DNA of 64,000 bases from NCBI RefSeq assembly GCF_035582795.1, contig NC_134365.1, positions 72,707,635 through 72,771,634 on the forward strand. Direction: 5' to 3'. Both the position numbers and the translations under genes were made by a program. Numbering within the stretch: the stretch's first letter is position 1; each line of letters begins with the position of its first letter. Of this stretch, positions 11,701 to 23,700 are shown piece by piece. This DNA is from Mycteria americana. Taxonomy: Eukaryota; Chordata; Aves; Ciconiiformes; Ciconiidae. Under the pieces are notes generated by a model. The model saw only the letters and a program-made list of their open reading frames with translations, did not search any database and was not told the DNA's origin.

Positions 11701-14700
11701 TGGTGCATTATTAGTTTTCACACACTGCAGTGATCTTTCAGTGTTTGAGTTGTATGCTATCCAGGCAAGTTTCTCTTTCTGTGCAGCAAAGAATATAAAT
11801 TACAAACTGAATTCTCTGGCACTTGGCACTACATTAAAGAAAGGTTTTTCTTTGTTAAAATCACCCTATATTTTCTCTTGTACATTTTTTTTTTAATGTG
11901 CCTCTCTGATCATTTCTCTTTTCTGCCTCTCCCTTTTCCCCAATACAGCTATATCTAGTCCAGGTGGTGCAAACCTGCAACGTGGTCACTTTTGTGGAAA
12001 AATCATTCGACCAGTTCTCAAAACTTCACAGCCATCTCCAGAAGCAATTTCCGTCACATGCCCTCCCAGAGTAAGGCAGCATATTAGCGAATGTTATTCT
12101 GCTGTTAAATGGTTTTCTCTGTGCACAGATAAAAATGTGAGAAAATGTACGGCAGACATATTTTTAGAAACACAAAGGCAATGTGACATATTCTATCAAG
12201 CCTTCTATTCAGCCCCAGAAGAAACTGAATCATAGACCACTGTGATAGTCTAACTTTTATATGTTTTATTGTTCTTTTTTTAATGGGAGGAGAAGGGGGG
12301 AACAGTTTAGGCCTGACACAGCTATTCCTGAAATCAAAGTGGTAAGTGGTATTGACTTCATTAAAGGCACAATAGAGCCTTTGTTAGTTTTTATTTTCTG
12401 CATGAAAATGCTGATCAAAACTCATAGCAAAATCCATATATTAAAGCAATGTAGGAATGTTCACACTAGGTCAGAACAGAAAAAAGCCAATCTCTTGACA
12501 CTGGCAGGTGTGATCAACCTTTTTACAAAAAAGATGCACGTACTCCCCAGCTGAGAAATCTTATGTACTATCCTGGCCCCAAAAACCAATACTTTGTGTC
12601 TCCCATCATTCAGTTTCATATCTCTTGAAAAATATCCTATCATTAGTTGCAATAATTCTGAATATTACTTTTTATCCATGTGCATGTCTATTCCTGCTCG
12701 TCATATTCTGAATCTTATTTCTTCACAGTTTCCTGGGACAGCAAGTCCCACAGTTTATTTCTGTCTTATGTAAAACAGCTTTGCCTTGTGTAATGATTGT
12801 CAATGGCTTTGGTAATACACGTGGAGTTATGTATTCTACAAATATCATATAAATTTTACTGCATACACCATTGAGAACAAAGTAGTCCTCTCTTAAACAG
12901 TCATGATGACTCACCTGATACAAGCCCCTCTTCAAGATCAATCTACAATAAAGCATAAAGCTGGCCAAAAAGACAGGCAGTTTACTTACCAAGCTGAGAT
13001 TCAAGTGATATGCTTGAAAAATAGAAAGATCTTTGAAATTTGACCTGAAGTAAATAGCCACAAACAACATGATTTTGACTTAAAAAAAAAAAAGTCCATG
13101 AAATTCAGATCCAAATTTTATATTTCCCCAAGCTTGTGAGAGTTATTGAGTTAAATGGCTTTAGGTTAGTTAATTCTAGAGAATCTTTCTCCTACCTGAG
13201 GGGATTCTAATTGACTCTAATTTGACTCATTATGAATGGCTCACAGGAACAGGTTTGCAGCAGTTGGTGAGAATCAGAATTTCACTAAACAATGAAAGTT
13301 CTTGAATCATGGTTTTGATTTGGAGATATTTGCACACTAACTATTAGGTTGTAAAATAAAATATTTAACAAGTACCTCTTTATGATTTTTTTCCTGTGGT
13401 GAGCAGAGCCCTCTGAAGGAAAATATATTTATCTTTAGAAATGCATAGACCTCAGAAACCCCGTAGTGAATTTCAAAAATAGTACTAGCCATTTTCCAGA
13501 TAAATTACCTTTAATAAAGTCCCTCGCATTTTCACTGCAAAAGAGAGTTCCAGAACTCACAGAGGGTTAATCTGCGTATACTGAGGCTGTGTCTAAGAGC
13601 TCCAGAGCTTTCTTGTCATAATTCAGTCCCAGCAGTAACCTGTCACTGTATGATCTTTCCCCAAGACTGTGTTAAAGTAATTCATTTTATGATGTTTCTT
13701 TATATGTACGTTGTTTAATGTTAAAGTTTTGGGTTGTTGCCTAACAGAACTTTGTCAGTTTGAGGCTTTTCATGCATTCCACGTTTTATTCTAATAATAA
13801 AACCCTAATTATTTCTTTATAGAAAGTTATCACTGAAACTGCCATACCATATCAGACCATTGGTCTGTCTGTGTGTTACAAAGTCCAGCTCTGGCCGACG
13901 CCAGATGCTTCAAAGGAAGGAAAAAGCCTTGTTCCATAATGTAACCATAAAATCAGTTTGAAAATGTATGATTAAAAGTAAAATGTCTAATATTACTAGA
14001 ATAATTGGAACTGCTAACAGAAAGGACTTGGTTACTGCTTTGTATTGATTCATGAAATTGTATATATTCATGTCTCATTAGGAGGAAATAACGCAATATG
14101 AGTCTGCTTCATACAAGTGCTAAATACTGGCTATATCGCAAGAAACTAATGGCAAAAGCTCAGAGTTCTCAGCGCCTGAAATTTTGCTATTGACATGTAA
14201 ACATTCAGCCCATATTTATAAGTCAAAGCACAGCCGCCCGAAGCAAGCCCTTGCACTCTAGCACCTTCCCTCTTACTTGGTTTCAGACGGAGTATTAATT
14301 GTGTTTAATTATTGCTTTTTAAAAGGCCAAAAATCTTTTCACCCAGCAAAGCATTTAAGTGACATAATTTATACACAGAACGTTCTTCAAGCTAATAATT
14401 ACGAAATGGAATCTGCTATGCAGGATGTCTGCACGTGGCGCGAGTTTATATTTTTCTGATCTGCTTAAGGTAGATGCAAAGCTCAAAATCAGCTTGGGAA
14501 GTTAACCTTTTCTAACACAAGTGTGTTCACAAGTGCAAAGTCAGTTTCAGCCATAGGCGCAATTCAGCAAAAGCGTGAAGGCCTTTTAAAGAAGTGTTCA
14601 GTACTGCCACAAGGTGCATATTGTCCTTCACTGCAGCAGAGTTATTGATGCTATCAATCAGCAGTTTCTCTGTCCTCTGTTTGGCCACTGTGCTTAGGAT

Positions 14701-17700
14701 GCATCTTCTGAGGGCCTACGTTTTACAGCCAGAGTCCTCTCGTTGTGTTTTACAGTCTAATTAATTTTAAGCTGCTTCCAAACAGATCCTCCCTACCACC
14801 TCTTGAAAGAAGTCCTTTTTGTGCCCCAGAGGAACCCAGCACATTCACAAGCTATCTATGTGTGCCAAATGACCTGGGCTCTATTTTTATCTGTGCAGCT
14901 CATATACGTCATGATCCTGGGTCATATCACTTCCCCTGCCTCATTATGTGTCCTGCCACTGTAATTTCATGAGGCAAGAATCGCCTCTTACTATTCATTT
15001 GTACAGCGCCTGAGCCCTGATCTTTCAGTGCTATAGGCAAAAATAATCAAAAAGTCATACATACATACAATATGCTGCTATCATCCTGGCCCCTTGCTGT
15101 TTTAATTGCAGCATTAGTTATACGAGTGCTGAGTTCTTCCTCAGAAGTATTACACAAGATGGGTAAAGATCTGTCCAATCCTAAAAAGAATTACAGTATC
15201 TCGTTAATCAGTATTCTCTTCATAAAAGGCCTTCTGCTACAAAACAAGCTTAAAAAAGCCCAACCCAACAGGTCTCATTACAGTTCATAAAATCTAATTA
15301 CACTGAATCTCTTGGTAACAAAAACTGTGGGTTAATCTTCTTCAGTCCTTTTATTTTCACTAGGTGAGGCTGCTATTTTCCATTTTTACAGCTGGGTGGT
15401 TTGCAAAGCTGGCCAGTGTTCCCCTCTGGGGATGGGAATCCAGTGCTCCATGTGTTGCTATTTGGCTGGCCTTTGAAAAGCTGATGACATCTTATCACTG
15501 AGCTGTGGAATTGGGTAAAACCTGTTCGAAGTAGGATCTGACCAGCTGCCTTTCAAAAGGCTGGCCAAGTGTCTCTTTTCAGTGTATTGCACTGCTAGAT
15601 GGCTCTTTTGTAATTTGTCTGAAGCCTTCAGATATCTCTTGAGATCTAGTGGATAAACAAGGTTGTACCAGAAGAAAAGAGGTTTGTAAACAAGATATGG
15701 TTAACTATTTACAGTGGTGGTGTAACATGAAATACGACCAGATCAAAACTTCTACCTTTCTATGTCACATAGATTAGAGGACATAAAGCGTAGTATTAGT
15801 TATGAATCCCAATATTAGCAATCCATATCACAAACCCCATTACATGCAATTTAGCACAGATAGCTTCTCTAATGCTCCTTCAACCTGAGAGAGAAATAGT
15901 CCTTGTCAGGGCAAGGTTAATATAAATTGATTATGTGTATTGTTAAAAATCTAACCTTTTGACTGATCTAATGTGCATTGGCTCTAAAATGCAAAGATGA
16001 TGCCAGTAAAAAAAATGCGGGGTTTTGACATTTTCAGTCACCAAAACATTTGAAAATTGACATTAGGCCATTCTATGCATATGTGGTTTATTTACTAAAC
16101 TGAAATGAAATTCATCTTAATAAAAATTCAGCAAGAGCATTACTATTATTATTGTTATTGCTTTTGTTGGGATTGATTTTGTTATTGTGATGATCATTTG
16201 TTTTCATATATTACTTTTATTATACTAGCTCCTGAAATTACATATGGGATCAGGGACCTGCTCTGAAAAACTTATCTACACTCTAAATAGCTGAGGTAAA
16301 AAAGAAAGCAATGATATATTCATAAAATGTCATATTGTTGCTGTAAGGCCTTGGTATTCAATATTCTATGGTAAGGGTTTGTATAGCATGAGCCGTGGGC
16401 TGAGATCAGACATCTGTTGTGCTGTGCGCAGTGCAAAAACTGGGGACGGTAGTGTTTTCCTGGGATCATAAAGGGCCAATATTTTAGAGGTATTTAGATA
16501 CTATAAAATGCAAATAAGTGCCTTTTAGGTTTTTGGTTGTGGTTTTTTTTTTTTAAATTAACGATTTAGACAGAAAAAGGGGTCCAGTATGAAACGGAGT
16601 ATCAGCAAATTATTAGAAGAACCAGAGTCAGAGGGTAAACAATCCTCTGGACACTGTACCCATCCCTTCCCCTACCTGCAAAACTGCTTAGAAAGCGTTA
16701 ACTTTATTCTGTTAAGTAGAGCTGGAAATATTTTCAGCAAATACAGTACAAGAGTTATACTTACGAATATTCTTCTTTTGCAGGTTTCCCCACTCGTGGC
16801 ATTTACCTTTTACAGACCTTGAACATAAAAGAATGAAGGATTTGAATCTCTATCTGAAGCAGCTATTAAGTGGATCCAGGAAACTGGCTAATGTGAGCAC
16901 TTCCAGTATTTATTTTATTTGCATATGACTTTTAGTAACATTGTACTAAAAGAATCAGGAAGCTTTCCATGGTCTTATTTGAAAAAAAAAAAAAAAATTA
17001 CATAAATGACATGTCTTCTAATGCAGCCGTTTTGAGATGGAGCCATTGTAGCATTCATCAGAACTTAAGACAAAGACAAGAATGACTGAAAAATAGTTTA
17101 TTAGACCTGGCAGGGCATTTTTCAAAATAACTTCTCTTCCTTTGCTGCCATCCAAAAGTAGTGATTCACTGAATTTTTGACAGTAAGGAGTAGGTTCTGA
17201 GGAATGTAATGTCTAAAAAAGGAGTAAGTTTTGAAATATTGAAAAGTCTGATTTTGACAGTTTTTAAATGAAAAGTTCCATTCTTTCAGCCCAGAAATCC
17301 TCTTAATTTCAAATTTATTTAACACGTTAAAGAAATTGTTTCGCAAACATAAGACCAACACCAGAATGTTTCGATATTATCAGAACGATGCATTGTGTCC
17401 ATTAAAATTGGTGTTTTCTCATTTTTTATTCATTATTGTTTTCTGAGATTTGATGTTCTCTTCCTGTTTCAAAATGGAAAGCTGAAATGGTAACAAACAC
17501 TGGCTCTTCATTATCTGGCCCAGGACAAAGCCTTACGTACCTCAGCATTGTAAAAGCCAGGGCCAAGAGCAACTAACAGGCCCCATGCACCCTGGGAGGA
17601 TGTTAAATCACTACGCTGCGTCACTTTGGAAGTTGAATGGTCAATTACTGATAGTGGCACCAGGGTCTGAGAGAAGGGAGCACCTTCCAGTGACCAGCCA

Positions 17701-20700
17701 CCGTCAGGAAAGCTGACAGGCAGGCAGGAAAAAGCAGTGGTTTACATTAGATCCTAGGCTTATGTAGAGGCTAGTAAATTCAAGGGAGCCAAAGCACGAG
17801 CTCGTGCGTTGACCCTGCTGCTTTACTGTTGGTACTTTCTCTAGCAAAGCTTGGACCTCTGCCAGGTGAGCCCTGTCATGTCCCGTGGCCTCAGGGCCAT
17901 AGCACAGACTGAGGCTGGTTGGTTTAGTAGCGCAGACAGTCTAGGATGCCAAAAGAGGGAATGACAGAATGTTTTTTCTCCAAAATTTCAAACATTTTGC
18001 AGGAGGAGAAAAATTGTTGCTGCCTAACTATATAACTTTCCCAGCTGTGACTGTGTAATGGAGATTAAAGAGGAAATTGTCCATATGTAAAACAAACAGG
18101 AGTTTTCTTATTAATATGAATATAAATTCTGTGCCCTGAGTTGAAATTGAGAAGATTTCCAAAGAGGATAGATAATATCTGTCTCACAGAGCTACACTTA
18201 ATTTGGTATGGACAGCTGACTTAGGTGCTTGGCTCCCTTGACTGACCTTGCCAAATAAACTGCACAAGTCGGGGTTAATTGTTGTGCACTTTCTGTCACT
18301 CACGTTAGGGTCATGGGTTTATTTTACATTAGCGCCTTTTGGTCACAGCTGAGGAAAAACTGATATAAGCCAGTGACCTAGAAATGAAGAGCTCTGTATC
18401 TTCTGCTGTGCTCTGGGCTGCTGTAAGGTACATGGATTTTCAATTTGGGCCAAGCACTGCTGTGTAGAAGCCTGATCTATGGTTGAAAAATTAGACTGCT
18501 TAAAGCCCTGGGATAGTAATTAAAAACATTTCCCGGTGATGCGCAGCTCTCTTCTCCCTCCTGCTCCATAGTCTGTGAATGGGCTAGTAATCAGCCAGAG
18601 CATGCTGCCTTGCAACGGGCTTCCTAATGCCTTTCCTCCTCCCTTTACGGTCCTGCAGCATGCACCCGTGGAGCTGGGTGAGCTCTCCCAGCACGTTGCT
18701 GCTGGGACACTGGGACACAACCACGAATAGGGTATTCAGAGGAACTGTGGACAGATCTGCCTGGGGACATAGGCTGGTGTGGCTCTGAACCAGCCCAGTG
18801 GGGCTATTCAGACACGATGAACTACGCAGTTGCTGAAAACCGTTCCAGTCTGGTGCAGCCTATAGTGCTGAACCGCGAGGAGAAGAAAACCATTTTGCGT
18901 CTAAGAGGGCTGTACAGCTACTGCTGTGCTGGACTTGGAGGACACGATAATAGATGGAGTAATGAGCAGATTGTTTCCATCTGTAAAGTGCTGTTGCATT
19001 CAGGAAATCATCTTGCTTACCACCATGCAGCTAACCTGCAATTCTAGATGATAACCTTTAAAGTTATTGATACTCTATAAACATCGAATCATTATTTTTA
19101 CTTCAATATGCTTCTCCTGCTGGGAGATGTGAGAAATTTAGAAAATACTGACGTGTTCTGACCCACTTAGAACAAGGAAACCAGTCAGTGGGTAATTTCC
19201 TTTGTATTCCCAGCTGAAGGCTTCTTTTTTTACTTTTCCCTTTGGTATGACTCTTTTAAAAAAGTGTCATGGTGTCTTCTTGGGTTTAGTCTGAGCAGAA
19301 AGCCAAGCTAGAAGGCTTTCTTGATAAAAATAAATACAATTATTTTGTCTCTCTTTGTGCCTTGGACAACTTTGCAGTCAAATTTGTCCTGTTTTCTCAA
19401 ATTGCTAGGGAGCCTGACCGAAACCATTTAGTGAGTTGTCTGTTCTCAAGCATTACCAAACTGTCATTCCTATGAAACAGTAAAACTATGTAGGAATAAA
19501 TAATTAATTCAGAAATTTGTGAAGAAATCTTGTAAGAGCAGATGCCTGTAGAACAGGGTTCCCTTTAATTTCTTGACACAGTCATTTCTTTCTGCTGAAT
19601 TGTACCTGTATGGTATCGTAGCTGTACTGTAACTGTACAGTATGCTGGAGTATTGTCTGAGATGGAGAGAAGAGCTTTTATTTCATTATAAAATACCCTT
19701 GCTATCACTGTAAACACATTACCCTGATTGACTAGACACCGGTTTCAACTCTGAAAAGTTTAGTCCAGTCCACACAGGACTGACTACACGCTTGGTTCTA
19801 CCAATTAAGTAATTAAAAATCCTTGAAATAAAGAAAGAATTGGATTATATCCAAATTCCTTCCTCAGTCATGCCTTAAGTGCATGCTTTTTAGTCCAGAC
19901 TAAGTTCTGGTTATGAAAATTGTGTTTTAATTAAGAGTAGGTCAGAATGTCACTGACCTTTTCTGCTAAATGGTTTGAACAAAGGAGGAGAAGTGGAAAA
20001 TAGCTGCCTTCTCATTTCCATTGTAGCTCAAATGGAATTAAATGTTTCCTCAAACCCTTCTTTAAAGAACAGAAATTTCAAGCCACCTTTCTTTATCTCT
20101 GAATTTTAGTATCAGATCCAATAAATGCAGGAACATCAGTTGATGGAGATACTGGCTGTTGGGCCAGTTTAAATGCTTAAACGTGCTCATGCCTGTCCCT
20201 ATTCAAAGCATTTTTTTAAGTCTGTGGTTTACTTTGAGCATAAGCCTCATTTATTGACTTTCTCTTAGAGATTGGTTGAAGAGTTGCCTAGAATAGGAGT
20301 GCTTCTCCTAAATTCAGGTTAACACTCGGTTATAAATAACTACTCCACCAGACTATATACATGACCATCAAGCTATATTCATTACATCAATCACTAAAAT
20401 GCAAAAGTTGATGCACCTTCATTGTCATATTGAGTCATTTAGGACAGGATCAAAAGCAGGTTTCAGCACCTTTTTTAGTTTCATTCTACTCCTCCCAAAC
20501 TGTCCTGCTGGCTGGTATGGGGCTACGTTTTGGATTTGTGCTGAAGACAGTGTTGATAATACAGAGATGTTTTAGCTGTTGCTGCACTAGTCAAGGACTT
20601 TTCAGCTTCCTGTGCTCTGCCAGGTGCAGAAGAAGCTGGGAGGGGACACAGCCAGGATAGTTGATCCAAACTGACCAAAGGGATATCCCATACCACATGG

Positions 20701-23700
20701 CGTCATGCTCAGTATATAAAGCTGGGGAAGAAGAAGGAAGGGGGGACGTTTGGAGTGATGGCGTTTGTCTTCCCAAGTAACCATTACGCGTGACGGAGCC
20801 CTGCTTTCCTGGAGATGGCTGCACACCTGCCTGCCCATGGGAAGCAGTGAATGAATTCCTTGCTTTGCTTTGCTTGCGCGCGCAGCTTTTGCTTTACCTA
20901 TTAAACTGTTTTTATCTCAACCCTCAAGTTTTCTTACTTTTGCTCTTCTGATTCTCTCCCCCATCCCACCGAGGGGGAGTGAGCGAGCGGCTGCGTGGGG
21001 CTTAGTTGCCGGCTGGGGCTAAAGCACGGCACAAACCAGTGGCAGTATATGTGATCACACCGTAAGAATATTTAGTTTTGTGCCAGTTGCACTGTTGCTG
21101 ACTGGCTCATCAGCTGCATGTGTTGAAATGCCTGGGTCTTCTACATCAGCAAGGCAACATACTCAACAATGTTTAGACTCCTGGAGTTTTGCTTCATTAA
21201 ACAGCAAAACAACCAAGTGGTGCCACCAATAAGAGGTGAAGCATCAAGAAACAATAAATTGAAGGTTGGTAACATGGAGGAGGACAAAAATATACATTAT
21301 CAAAGTATAAATCAAATCTCCGACAAAAGGCAGCTGCTGCTGACCACTTTTACATTTTTCTCTATTTCACTCAACTCTAACTGAGTGATGGGCTGAATGG
21401 AGATTGCAGCCCAAATCTCATAACGTATCATATAAATTAGGGCTGCCCTACTGGCTTGTCATTTTACTGCTGTATTGCAGGAGGGTTGTACACTCCCTGG
21501 GGACACAAAAGCAAGGTAAGGCTCCATTAATTTAGTCTCCTCTTGGCCCTGGTGTCAAACAGCAGCATTCACAAAGCTGAATGTCTTCATGCTTATCTTG
21601 AAAAGACAACTTGCACCTGGCTTGGGCATTACAAGTGAATAATCTAAAACTGAATCTAAAGCAATGCTTTATATAGCAACTGTCTGCATTTGGTACTGTC
21701 GTGGTTTAAGCCCAGCCAGCAGCTAAGCCCCACGCAGCCGCTCACTCACTCCCCCCTGGTGGGATGGGGGAGAGAATCAAAAGAGCAAAAGTAAGAAAAC
21801 TCGTGGGTTGAGATAAGAACAGTTTAATAATTGAAATAAAATCTAATAATAATAATCATAATAACAATAATAGTAATAATAATAAATTGTAGCAAAAAGG
21901 AAAACAACGAGAGAGAGAGAGAAACAAAACCCAGGGAAAAAAGCCCCAGGTGATGCAATTGCTCACCACCCACCGACCGATGCCCAGCCAGTCCCTGAAC
22001 AGCGGTTGCTGCCACCCAGCCAACTCCCCCCAGTCTCTATACTGAGCATGGCACCATATGGTATGGAATAGCCCTTTGGCCAGTTTGGGTCAGCTGTCCT
22101 GGCTGTGCTCCCTCCCAGCTTCTTGTGCACCTCCTCACTGGCAGAGTATGGGAAGCTGAAAAGTCCTTGACTTAGTATAAACACTGCTTAGCAACAACTA
22201 AAACATCAGTGAGTTATCACATTATTCTCATGCTAAATCAAAAACGCAGCACTATACCCGCTACTAGGAAGAAAGTTAACTCTATCCCAGCCGAAACCAG
22301 GACAGGTACCATCAGCCAACTGGTAACATTCTATAGATGATATTCCCATCTCTCATCATTTAAAAGAAGTGGCATTTAACTTGTGGATATTGTTATCGAT
22401 AGCACAGCTCAGACACTAGATGTACATACTGATCTTGCAAAACTACATAGTCTTAAATAAACATATGTTATTTGTCCCACATCTTTCACATAGGTTGGTT
22501 TTGTGTGCAAGTTCAGTGGGCTTGGATGTTTGAGGGGGTTTGTTTATTGGGGCGGGGGGTTGGCAAACATGATAGTAAGTGCAGGTGCACAGTAGGCTAA
22601 TCAGTAAAAAGAAATAAGGTATATTGGGTTTTGTCTCTATAAAAATTTTCTAAGGATCCAAATTAACTAAGGACTTTGGGGCCAAAGATAAACCTAGGGC
22701 AAGCAGGTAAGCAAATAGTGACAGTGTATCAGCTATGGATAGGTTCTATAAACAGCTTTATGGTGACTTACAGGCTGTGTAACAGGGCTTTAAGGAGGAT
22801 GTAAATGGAAATGATTGTAAATTATGTTCACTCATTTTCAAGCATACAGTGAAAACCAGGACCACAGCGTTGTTTTAGAGTGACTAATGTTTTACACTAT
22901 AAAAGTAATCAAGTTTGATAAGAGCTTCCCATATTTCATTTGTATTTTATTCACTGGCGCTACTTGGGATTTGCAGAGGTGAGAAAATAGCTCCTGCAGT
23001 GCCCGTATGGAGGTACGTAACGCAGTGGCACAAAGTGCACCTGAGGTACGTGGGTCCCTTAAACTCCCACCACTCCTGCACTCCTGCAGCAAGGCATCCA
23101 GCAGAGCCAAAATGGGGAGGGTTCAAAGTCCTCTCTTTTCCGCTGTCCTTTCCTGAAGTTATAATAGCTGCAGCAAGGTCAGCTTTTTCTGGTTTCTTTC
23201 TTTCCTGCTGATTCTCCATCCTGTTAAAGTATAACAGGTGCATGGGTGTTCTCTGACCCCAAATCTACTCTAACACAGCTGAAAAGAAAGCTGAAAGCAG
23301 AGGAGAGGCTGCTTTTCTTTCTAAGGAAATTAAATCTGGCTGTGTTTCACTAACAGCAGAGAGCTTTTCTAGTTAGTCTCCGATGGAGAGCATTAGACAA
23401 ATTCTACCATGCTACAGTGGTGCAGGACTGTGCCAGCTCCCCCGATGCCACTGAAATTGCTTATTGCAGTTGTATCCTAGTGTAAGTGAAGGTGCCTTTT
23501 GAGTTTAGTGGCTGAAAAAAGGTCATGCGTGAGTTCTAGCCAGAGCAACGCTGATGCACCCATACATACCTGGCTGCTCCCCAATAGGCTGATGTTATTG
23601 AGTGACCTGGAAAAATACCAACATTAACTATTAAAGATTGTTGTCTTATTAGCTACGAATAGTTAGACAAATGATAGGAGGCTTTCCTAAAAAATCCCTA

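Larger units (their letters stand above)
12071..16783 (+). other. PIK3C2G intron between exons c and d
   Basis: A 4.7-kb intron containing two CR1-like fragments (12460-12810, 13832-13950), an ancient repeat near 14940-15050 (ttgtacagcgcctgagccct) and a TTA-rich microsatellite stretch at 16141-16165. The remainder is not recognised. Confidence 0.8.

Noticed and set aside
12723..13070. 115-codon reverse open frame
   Set aside because: It overlaps CR1-like debris and continues into unrelated AT-rich sequence. It does not encode a recognisable reverse-transcriptase motif.
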